Shown: positions 1-5,226 of the stretch, in pieces
Layout: every line of letters starts with the position of its first letter
Numbering within the stretch: position 1 is the stretch's first letter
Source of the DNA: Candidatus Poseidoniia archaeon
GTDB lineage: Archaea > Thermoplasmatota > Poseidoniia > MGIII > CG-Epi1
Length of the DNA: 5,226 bases
Direction: 5' to 3'
Assembly (NCBI GenBank): GCA_029941645.1
Contig: JAPYSZ010000005.1
Coordinates: 17,569 to 22,794 of the forward strand
Made by a program: the position numbers and the translations under genes
The notes under the pieces: model-generated
The model's input: only the letters and a program-made list of their open reading frames with translations
The model's database searches: none
Told to the model about the DNA's origin: nothing

Positions 1-1
1 A

Positions 2-1489
2 ATGGGGCAAATAGTGATTAGAAAGATTCTTATTGCGAATAGAGGTGAAATAGCCTGTCGAATAATCAAGGCTTGTAATGAAATGGGAATTAGGACGGTT
101 GCAATTTATTCAGAAGTTGATTCAGATGCACCTCATGTTATGATGGCGGGCGAGGCTGTAGAGATTGGTCCTGCCACCCCCTCTGAAAGCTACTTGAATT
201 TTGATAAGGTTGTGACGGCAGCTAAGAAAACAAATGCTGATGCTATACATCCCGGATATGGTTTTCTTTCTGAAAATGGGGATTTTGCACAGTATGTTCA
301 AGATTCTGATTTGATATTCATAGGGCCTGAACCAAGTACAATAAAGTCAATGGGTGACAAATCAGAATCTAAGCAGATGATGTCTAAAGCAGGAGTTCCC
401 ACTATTCCAGGTAGTGATGGTGAATTAGTTGGAAATATTGACGCAATAGCTAGAGATATTGGTTATCCATTGATGGTTAAAGCTGCAGCTGGCGGAGGAG
501 GTAAAGGAATGCGTGTTGTCAAAGATCCTGAAGAACTTGAATCTGCAATTGAAGGGGCTAAAAATGAAGCTAGGAATTCTTTTGGAAACGACACTCTTAT
601 TTTAGAGAAATTCTTAGATAATCCTAGACATATTGAAGTTCAGATATTAGGAGATAAAAAAGGTAATATTATTCATCTTTATGAAAGAGAATGTTCCATC
701 CAGAGACGTCATCAGAAGATAGTGGAGGAATCCCCTTCACCAGCAATAACTAATAAACTTCGAAAAGAAATGGGTGATGCAGCTGTAAAAGCAGCTAAAA
801 TAGCAGGCTATAGTAATGCAGGTACTGTTGAGTTCTTGTATCAGGACGGTAAATTCTATTTTTTAGAGATGAATACACGTCTTCAAGTTGAACATGGTGT
901 TACTGAGATGGTTTGTGGTATTGACATTGTAAAATGGCAAATTCGAATTGCAAATGGTGAAACATTAGATTTAAGTCAAAAAGATGTAAAGCAAAGAGGT
1001 CATTCTATAGAATGTAGGATTTATGCAGAGGATCCCTCACGAGGTTTTCTTCCAACCCCTGGAGTAATACGAAAGATGATTTTGCCTGATGGTCCAGGAG
1101 TACGTAATGATGTTGGTGTATCTGAGGGACAAGAAGTATCTAGTGCTTATGATCCATTATTAGCAAAGTTAGTTGTTTGGGATTCAGATAGAAATTCCGC
1201 TATTCAACGCATGGACAATGCACTTAGCAATTTTATTATTTTAGGTTTAGTAACTAATCAGCCTTTTCTTCGAGACATAATGAAAAATAAGGCATTTAAC
1301 AATTCATCTTTTTCTACCAATTTTATTGACACACATTTTCAAAATTGGAATTTCAGTAAAATAACACCAGAGGTACTAGCCGTTGCTTTGCTTGGTACAA
1401 AGACAACAACTGTATCAACTAAAAAGGCAAAATCCGGTGACCCTTATTCGCCCTGGAGTAGTAAAGGTGGTTGGAGGCAAGGAGTCTAA
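2..1489 (+). CDS. Biotin carboxylase subunit of (methylcrotonyl-)acyl-CoA carboxylase
   Basis: This subunit carboxylates the biotin on the carrier protein using ATP and bicarbonate. The 495 residues contain the whole biotin carboxylase fold: the N-terminal KILIANRGEIACR motif (8-20), HPGYGFLSEN (83-92), the ATP-grasp Lys120 and Lys160, the glycine-rich lid GGGGKGM (164-170), His210, the metal/ATP-binding Glu277 and Glu289, and the catalytic stretch MNTRLQVEH (290-298) with Arg293 and Glu297. Arg339 matches the biotin/bicarbonate-site arginine of E. coli AccC. One oddity is Gly299 where most relatives have Pro (EHPVTE). The C-terminus ends in PYSPWSSKGGWRQGV, which resembles the beginning of the BT domain in fused MCC/PCC alpha subunits, so the split lies just inside that domain. 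Start: ATG at 2 is the first possible codon in view, but GTG at 14 would give exactly the usual spacing to KILIANRGE. Upstream sequence is missing, so the start is unsettled. The family assignment is secure; assignment to MCC rests on the downstream beta subunit. Confidence 0.95.
   Translation: MGQIVIRKILIANRGEIACRIIKACNEMGIRTVAIYSEVDSDAPHVMMAGEAVEIGPATPSESYLNFDKVVTAAKKTNADAIHPGYGFLSENGDFAQYVQDSDLIFIGPEPSTIKSMGDKSESKQMMSKAGVPTIPGSDGELVGNIDAIARDIGYPLMVKAAAGGGGKGMRVVKDPEELESAIEGAKNEARNSFGNDTLILEKFLDNPRHIEVQILGDKKGNIIHLYERECSIQRRHQKIVEESPSPAITNKLRKEMGDAAVKAAKIAGYSNAGTVEFLYQDGKFYFLEMNTRLQVEHGVTEMVCGIDIVKWQIRIANGETLDLSQKDVKQRGHSIECRIYAEDPSRGFLPTPGVIRKMILPDGPGVRNDVGVSEGQEVSSAYDPLLAKLVVWDSDRNSAIQRMDNALSNFIILGLVTNQPFLRDIMKNKAFNNSSFSTNFIDTHFQNWNFSKITPEVLAVALLGTKTTTVSTKKAKSGDPYSPWSSKGGWRQGV
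1481..1484 (+). promoter_or_regulatory. Shine-Dalgarno site for the biotin carrier gene
   Basis: GGAG lies 7 bases before ATG 1492 and inside the last codons of the biotin carboxylase gene. It decides between ATG 1492 and the upstream in-frame TTG at 1471, and it argues that the carrier is translated on its own, not produced by a frameshift from the upstream gene. A second purine-rich GGAGG occurs at 1473-1477 but is further from the start. Confidence 0.6.
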
Positions 1490-1491
1490 TT

Positions 1492-1983
1492 ATGGATAAA
1501 CTCAAGATAGGACCTAATTCTTTCATGGTCAATCTAAGGCGTTCAGGCACTCATTTCACAATTGAAGTTGATGATGTGGTGCACGAAGGTAATTTCACTA
1601 GGAAGATTGGAGGGGCTATCGAATTAGTAATGAATGATTCCCGCATAATTTGTTTTTCTGAAAGAAATGGTAATGAAATTTATGTTTTTGTAAATGGTAT
1701 AAATTATGTTATTAGTAGAGAATCAAGCGGAATTAAAGGGATTGTACATGAAGAAGAAAGCGAAGATTCAGTTTCAAGCCCAATAACAGGTAAGTTACTA
1801 GATAAAAAGGTGAAAAATGGTGACAACGTCAGTCAAGGAGACGTTGTTGTAATTCTTGAGGCAATGAAAATGGAGCATAGGCTCAAAGCACCGCGTGATG
1901 GTGTCTTGTCAAAGCTTACATCAGCAGCAATAGGCGGCCAGGTCAAAGAAGGGGAATTGATGTTTGAATTGGAGAAGGAATGA
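1492..1983 (+). CDS. Biotin carboxyl carrier subunit with probable BT (interaction) domain
   Basis: This 163-residue protein carries the biotin that shuttles the carboxyl group between the two enzyme active sites. The C-terminal biotinyl domain (about 94-163) has SSPITGKLL, the hairpin NGDNVSQGD (109-117) and the biotinylation motif EAMKMEH (123-129), with Lys126 as the expected biotinylated residue. The first ~85 residues are rich in beta strands (for example HFTIEVDD, IELVMNDSRIICF, NEIYVFVNG) and fit the beta-barrel BT domain that docks the alpha subunit onto the beta subunit in MCC and PCC; this part is inferred from position and strand pattern. Together with the upstream biotin carboxylase (495 residues) the total is about 658, close to a fused MCC alpha subunit. 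The frame is also open from TTG at 1471, but ATG at 1492 is chosen because GGAG lies 7 bases before it. The stop overlaps the next start (ATGA). Confidence 0.93.
   Translation: MDKLKIGPNSFMVNLRRSGTHFTIEVDDVVHEGNFTRKIGGAIELVMNDSRIICFSERNGNEIYVFVNGINYVISRESSGIKGIVHEEESEDSVSSPITGKLLDKKVKNGDNVSQGDVVVILEAMKMEHRLKAPRDGVLSKLTSAAIGGQVKEGELMFELEKE
1971..1974 (+). promoter_or_regulatory. Shine-Dalgarno site for the carboxyltransferase gene
   Basis: GGAG lies 5 bases before ATG 1980, inside the last codons of the carrier gene. With the ATGA stop/start overlap it points to translational coupling of carrier and beta subunit, which would help keep the subunits in balance. Confidence 0.55.
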
Positions 1984-3587
1984 GTATAATACAAAGTAAA
2001 CACAATTCATCCTCCCCAGAATCTATAAAGAATAGGAATTACAACGAAAAGAATGTCGAGGATTTAAGACAAAAGATAGCTGATAAAAGTCAAGGTGGCC
2101 GTCCCGAAATGGTCAAACGTCACAAAGACCGTGGTAAATTTCTTGCCAGAGAACGTATTGAGGAATTGATTGATTCTGATACGCCGTTTCTTGAATTTTC
2201 TACATTGGCTGCTAATGGCTTGTATAATGATGAAGTTCCATCTGCAGGAATAGTAACAGGCATTGGCGTTGTGCATGATAGAGAGGTAATGGTAATTGCT
2301 AATGACGCAACAGTTAAGGGTGGAACATACTATCCACTTACCGTAAAGAAACATCTAAGGGCTCAGGAGATTGCACAAGAGAATCATTTACCATGTATCT
2401 ATTTGGTAGATTCAGGTGGTGCGTTTTTACCAATGCAGGATGAAGTTTTCCCAGATCGGGAGCATTTTGGTAGAATTTTTTACAATCAGGCCCAAATGTC
2501 TGCACTAGGCATTCCTCAAATCGCAGTTGTAATGGGTTCCTGTACTGCAGGAGGAGCTTATGTTCCAGCCATGTCAGATGAAACTATTATTGTAAAGGAA
2601 CAAGGAACTATATTCTTGGGAGGGCCTCCATTGGTAAAAGCGGCAACAGGTGAAGTGGTTACTTCAGAAGATTTGGGTGGAGCTGAAGTTCATACAAGAA
2701 AAAGTGGCGTTGCAGATCATTATGCCATTAATGATTCCCATGCTATAGAGATAGCAAGGGATATCATCTCAAATTTGAATAGGCCCCCAAAGTCCAAATT
2801 AAGTATTGCAGAACCTGAAGATCCAATATATGATATGCAGGAACTGTATGAAATAATCCCGCATGATTCAAGATTACCATATGATGTTAGAGAAGTTATA
2901 GCTAGATTAGTGGATGGTTCCAAATTTCATGAATTTAAATCAAATTATGGAAAGACAATAGTGTGTGGTTTTGCAAAGATCATGGGTTATCCAGTAGGTA
3001 TTATAGCCAATAATGGTGTTCTTTTCTCCGAATCTTCACTTAAAGCAACTCACTTTATTGAAATGTGTTGCCAACGCAAGATTCCACTAGTGTTTTTGCA
3101 GAATATAGTTGGTTTTATGGTGGGTAAGGATTACGAATCTGGCGGAATCGCAAAGGATGGTGCAAAGATGGTTATGGCAGTATCAAATGCAAAAGTTCCT
3201 AAGTTTACGGTAGTAATTGGTGGATCATTTGGTGCAGGTAATTATGGGATGTGTGGCCGTGCATATCAGCCACGGCAACTTTGGATGTGGCCCAACGCTC
3301 GAATTTCAGTTATGGGAGGTGTACAGGCTGCAGATGTACTGAAGACAATAAAAGAAGAACAATTGAGCGGCAAAGGAAAGAAAATGACAAAGGCAGAAAT
3401 TAAGAAATTAAGAGATCCTATCCTAGAAAAATATGAAGCAGAAGGAAATCCATATTATTCTACAGCACGTCTTTGGGATGATGGTATTATAGATCCGTTA
3501 GATACGCGAATGATATTAGCTTTAGGCATATCAACTTCACTTAATGCAGAGTTAGAGGAATCTAATTTTGGCGTTTTTAGAATGTAA
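1980..3587 (+). CDS. mccB: 3-methylcrotonyl-CoA carboxylase beta subunit (carboxyltransferase)
   Basis: This subunit transfers the carboxyl group from biotin to 3-methylcrotonyl-CoA to give 3-methylglutaconyl-CoA, a step of leucine breakdown. Its 535 residues are the usual MCC beta length. The N-terminal crotonase-like domain has ANDATVKGG (107-115), LPCIYLVDSGGAFLP (137-151), the VFPDR-HFGRIF region (156-167), the oxyanion loop MGSCTAGGAYVPAM (185-198) and GPPLVKAATGEVV (215-227). The C-terminal domain has NNGVLFSE (344-351), FLQNIVGFMVGKDYE (372-386), the second oxyanion loop GGSFGAGNYGMCGRAY (414-429), WPNARISVMGG (437-447), GNPYYSTARLWDDGIIDP (489-506) and a C-terminal FGVFRM. From knowledge of the family these are typical of MCC beta (and its close relative geranyl-CoA carboxylase) and less so of propionyl- or acetyl-CoA carboxylases. 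ATG 1980 overlaps the carrier stop and has a GGAG 5 bases upstream. Residues 1-24 are polar and probably flexible. Geranyl-CoA carboxylase is the main alternative. Confidence 0.95.
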   Translation: MSIIQSKHNSSSPESIKNRNYNEKNVEDLRQKIADKSQGGRPEMVKRHKDRGKFLARERIEELIDSDTPFLEFSTLAANGLYNDEVPSAGIVTGIGVVHDREVMVIANDATVKGGTYYPLTVKKHLRAQEIAQENHLPCIYLVDSGGAFLPMQDEVFPDREHFGRIFYNQAQMSALGIPQIAVVMGSCTAGGAYVPAMSDETIIVKEQGTIFLGGPPLVKAATGEVVTSEDLGGAEVHTRKSGVADHYAINDSHAIEIARDIISNLNRPPKSKLSIAEPEDPIYDMQELYEIIPHDSRLPYDVREVIARLVDGSKFHEFKSNYGKTIVCGFAKIMGYPVGIIANNGVLFSESSLKATHFIEMCCQRKIPLVFLQNIVGFMVGKDYESGGIAKDGAKMVMAVSNAKVPKFTVVIGGSFGAGNYGMCGRAYQPRQLWMWPNARISVMGGVQAADVLKTIKEEQLSGKGKKMTKAEIKKLRDPILEKYEAEGNPYYSTARLWDDGIIDPLDTRMILALGISTSLNAELEESNFGVFRM

Positions 3588-3590
3588 CTG

Positions 3591-3599
3591 TTAAATATA
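3591..3599 (+). promoter_or_regulatory. Candidate archaeal TATA box
   Basis: TTAAATATA sits in the only sizeable gap between genes (3588-3620). Its centre is about 26 bases before ATG 3621, the distance at which archaeal TBP-dependent transcription normally starts, so the transcript would begin at or next to the start codon (leaderless). The gene that follows has no Shine-Dalgarno sequence, which agrees. No clear BRE element was recognised, and the sequence is short and AT-rich, so chance is possible. No T-run terminator is visible after the carboxylase operon, so read-through may also occur. Confidence 0.4.
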
Positions 3600-3620
3600 C
3601 CCCTCACACGACACCAAATA

Positions 3621-3791
3621 ATGGAAGAGTCAATTTGTCGAATAGAATTAGAAGTAGAAGACAAAATGTATATAGCAAAAGTCCAGACTGATATGGGAGG
3701 GCCTCGTGAATATCAAAGTAAACGCTTTGATAGACTTCTCACACAACTTATGACTGAATTGCAAGCCGAATTTGAACCAGATTTTGAATGA
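3621..3791 (+). CDS. Small acidic protein of unknown function, 56 residues
   Basis: I do not recognise this protein. It reads MEESICRIELEVEDKMYIAK at the start and ends in AEFEPDFE. The pattern suggests two beta strands (about 4-13 and 16-24), a turn with Gly-Gly-Pro (26-28), then an amphipathic helix (about 35-52) with hydrophobic Phe36, Leu39, Leu40, Leu43, Met44 and Leu47: a compact beta-beta-alpha unit. There is no signal peptide or membrane segment, so it is probably cytoplasmic. The reading frame is open from a TATA-like box region, starts without a Shine-Dalgarno sequence, and its stop overlaps the next ATG by four bases (ATGA), which supports it being a real gene and expressed with the following one. 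The alternating hydrophobic pattern also supports coding. Its link to the carboxylase is only positional. Confidence 0.7.
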   Translation: MEESICRIELEVEDKMYIAKVQTDMGGPREYQSKRFDRLLTQLMTELQAEFEPDFE

Positions 3792-3970
3792 ATTTGTTTC
3801 CTTTTCTAGCTCCTATTAGTGTCGGATTAGGTGCCATAATTGGTTATTTTTTAATAAAATATATAGCGCTTAAGATGGGCAAACCATTTCCGGCAATGGG
3901 CGAATTAATGTATCCTATGCACCATAAAGATTCTAAAATAGATAAATCTCATAGGAAAGGTAAGCGTTAA
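3788..3970 (+). CDS. Small single-pass membrane protein of unknown function
   Basis: This 60-residue protein has one hydrophobic segment at about residues 4-29 (FPFLAPISVGLGAIIGYFLI, then KYIALKMG), followed by a polar, strongly basic tail (KDSKIDKSHRKGKR at the end). The positive-inside rule puts the tail in the cytoplasm and the N-terminus outside. It lacks a small-residue cleavage site, so a membrane anchor is more likely than a cleaved signal peptide. The start overlaps the stop of the preceding 56-residue gene in an ATGA, indicating translational coupling; no separate Shine-Dalgarno sequence is evident. No family is recognised. It may help place the upstream small protein at the membrane, but this is a guess from gene order. 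Confidence 0.65.
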   Translation: MNLFPFLAPISVGLGAIIGYFLIKYIALKMGKPFPAMGELMYPMHHKDSKIDKSHRKGKR

Positions 3971-3994
3971 ATGCTATATGGAGCTAACTTTGTA

Positions 3995-3998
3995 GGAG
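3995..3998 (+). promoter_or_regulatory. Shine-Dalgarno site for the secreted PKD-like protein
   Basis: GGAG lies 5 bases before ATG 4004, the same spacing as at the carboxyltransferase gene. It favours ATG 4004 over the in-frame ATG at 3971, which directly follows the stop codon of the preceding gene and has no such site. Confidence 0.55.
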
Positions 3999-4003
3999 TA
4001 TTT

Positions 4004-5226
4004 ATGCGTGTACAACTGTTTTTTGTATTTTTGTTCGCAGTTTTGATAGCTGTTCTTTCTAATGTTAGTGCGGAACCTGAGATTTTAATGATAGATGTAA
4101 ATCCAGAAAATGTAGATAACCAACAGGATGAAGAAATCTCATTTGATGGTGATTGTAATATTTGCAATGAGGAGGAATTGGCCTATTTTTATTGGAATTC
4201 TTCGATTGCTGGAGTTTTAAATGAAGGTTCATCCCCGACTAATATTAATTTCGTAGCTGTATCTTCATCTTTTGTCACTGGTGACCATAATATCACTCTA
4301 CAGGTTAGAGATAATAATGGAACATGGAGCGAAATCACAGAAGAATTTACAGTTTTATTGTATGTCGCGGGAAGAGATGATGAGGAAGGTATAACAGTTA
4401 ATTTTGCAATTACGCCGCCTTCTATTCATCTTGGTGAATCTGCACGTTTTGAAGCTTGTCAAGAAATGCAGCCTGAACCTCAACCTTGTGTTGATGATAT
4501 AAATCCTGATTTAGATTTTAATTGGGAGATACAGTGGGATGGAGAAACAAATTGGTCTTACTTGGGCAATCAGGAAGGATTTGATTATGTAGATTTTCAA
4601 GAAGGCACACATGCTGTACAATTGACTATTACTGACAATTCTAATGGAGAGTCGGCATCAGATGTTTCTGAAATAAGTGTTTTGTCACCAATTCCAAGTG
4701 CGGCTATTTCAGGGCCAGATCAAGTTATTATTAAGGAGGGTCAAAGCTTAGATTTGTCAGCTATTTGTTACGATAATACGATGGAAGAAATTGATTGTGA
4801 CTATGAGTGGGAAATTTGGGAAGATGAATCAAATGGAGATCTTTTGTATACATTTGACACACAGGATATTTCGGTTAGTGATTTGACAAATGAGATTAAC
4901 AAATACGATGTAATGGTGAGGGTTATTGATGATTCAGGAACCTATTCTATGTGGGTGCATGTATTTGTAACAGTAAATCCACCTAATCAAGTTCCTTTTG
5001 GTGGAATTACAATTTTACCTAACTCTTTAGGAGGTTTAACTCCCGAATATTATCAATTTACAGAGCTTACTTTTAGTTCTTCTAGTTCTAATGACCCTGA
5101 TGGCAATATTGTAGCATATAATTGGTGGTTTAATAATGAGCTAGTTTCATCCACAAATAATTGGGTTTCTTCATTTAATGAAACTGGTATTTATCAAGTT
5201 AAATTAGAGGTACAGGATGATAATGG
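4004..5226 (+). CDS. Secreted acidic protein with PKD/Ig-like repeats (3' end outside window)
   Basis: The frame stays open to the window edge, giving 407 residues of a longer protein. Residues 1-23 form a Sec signal peptide: Arg2, a hydrophobic core LFFVFLFAVLIAVL, then the cleavage site VSA before Glu24. ATG 4004 is chosen for this and for its GGAG; ATG 3971 would add 11 residues. Four beta-sandwich domains follow at roughly 24-120, 131-228, 231-325 and 327 onward. Each ends in a PKD-like strand (ITLQVRDNNGTWSE at 97-110, VQLTITDNSNG, VMVRVIDDSG, VKLEVQDDN), and the fourth has the classic SSNDPDGNIVAYNWWF (361-376). Cysteines occur only as close pairs: 51/54, 152/162 and 255/265. The mature part is very acidic, about 72 Asp/Glu against 7 Lys/Arg, and has five N-X-S/T sequons (Asn65, 96, 105, 183, 392). 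It is likely a cell-surface or exported adhesion/binding protein. Any enzymatic domain or membrane anchor would lie beyond the window. Confidence 0.88.
   Translation, partial: MRVQLFFVFLFAVLIAVLSNVSAEPEILMIDVNPENVDNQQDEEISFDGDCNICNEEELAYFYWNSSIAGVLNEGSSPTNINFVAVSSSFVTGDHNITLQVRDNNGTWSEITEEFTVLLYVAGRDDEEGITVNFAITPPSIHLGESARFEACQEMQPEPQPCVDDINPDLDFNWEIQWDGETNWSYLGNQEGFDYVDFQEGTHAVQLTITDNSNGESASDVSEISVLSPIPSAAISGPDQVIIKEGQSLDLSAICYDNTMEEIDCDYEWEIWEDESNGDLLYTFDTQDISVSDLTNEINKYDVMVRVIDDSGTYSMWVHVFVTVNPPNQVPFGGITILPNSLGGLTPEYYQFTELTFSSSSSNDPDGNIVAYNWWFNNELVSSTNNWVSSFNETGIYQVKLEVQDDN

Noticed and set aside
1471..1491. Upstream TTG start for the biotin carrier gene
   Set aside because: ATG 1492 has a better-placed GGAG; the TTG would add seven residues overlapping the biotin carboxylase gene without family support.
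2064..2354. Reverse-strand open frame of 96 codons
   Set aside because: It lies wholly inside the strongly conserved carboxyltransferase gene, and its translation has no recognisable motif.
2720..2923. Reverse-strand open frame of 67 codons
   Set aside because: It is a shadow inside the carboxyltransferase gene with no independent start signal.
3253..3273. Inverted repeat GTGGC / GCCAC with an 11-base loop
   Set aside because: It falls in codons for the conserved GRAYQPR region of the carboxyltransferase and is explained by protein sequence; the stem is only five bases and no T-run follows.
3588..3620. Terminator after the carboxylase operon
   Set aside because: The gap contains no hairpin and no T-rich run.
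3455..3664. Reverse-strand open frame of 69 codons across the end of the carboxyltransferase gene
   Set aside because: It overlaps conserved coding sequence and the start of the 56-residue gene, and its translation is low in coding character.
3971..4003. Upstream ATG for the secreted protein
   Set aside because: It has no Shine-Dalgarno site, abuts the previous stop, and would put 11 extra residues before a well-formed signal peptide.
3967..4167. Reverse-strand open frame of 66 codons
   Set aside because: It lies opposite the signal peptide and first domain of the secreted protein, whose features are clear.

Overview
The window reads throughout on the + strand. It holds two blocks: a three-gene biotin-dependent carboxylase operon (positions 2-3587), and a group of two very small genes followed by the start of a large secreted protein (3621-5226, running off the right edge). 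No RNA genes, mobile elements, CRISPR arrays or long non-coding stretches are seen; the largest gap between genes is 33 bases.

Organism: the DNA is AT-rich. A biotin carboxylase and a biotin carrier encoded separately, a secreted acidic PKD/Ig-like repeat protein, a TATA-like box placed for a leaderless mRNA, and tightly packed genes together suggest a planktonic archaeon of the Poseidoniales (Marine Group II) or related Thermoplasmatota. This is an inference from style and gene content. No marker gene in the window proves it, and a bacterial source is not excluded.

Carboxylase operon: the beta subunit (1980-3587) has the full set of motifs of 3-methylcrotonyl-CoA carboxylase beta, down to the C-terminal FRM end. 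The usual alpha subunit is split into a biotin carboxylase (2-1489) and a biotin carrier with a probable BT (interaction) domain (1492-1983). Together they should make a carboxylase of the leucine degradation pathway: the biotin carboxylase charges biotin on Lys126 of the carrier with bicarbonate and ATP, and the beta subunit transfers the carboxyl group to 3-methylcrotonyl-CoA. The genes are packed with a 2-base gap and then an ATGA overlap, and both internal starts have Shine-Dalgarno sequences.

Second block: after a short gap containing a TATA-like box come an unrecognised 56-residue protein, an overlapping 60-residue single-pass membrane protein, and a secreted protein (407 residues visible) with a signal peptide and at least four Ig/PKD-like domains. 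Three of these domains carry a close cysteine pair in the same loop, which is the most unusual structural pattern in the window.
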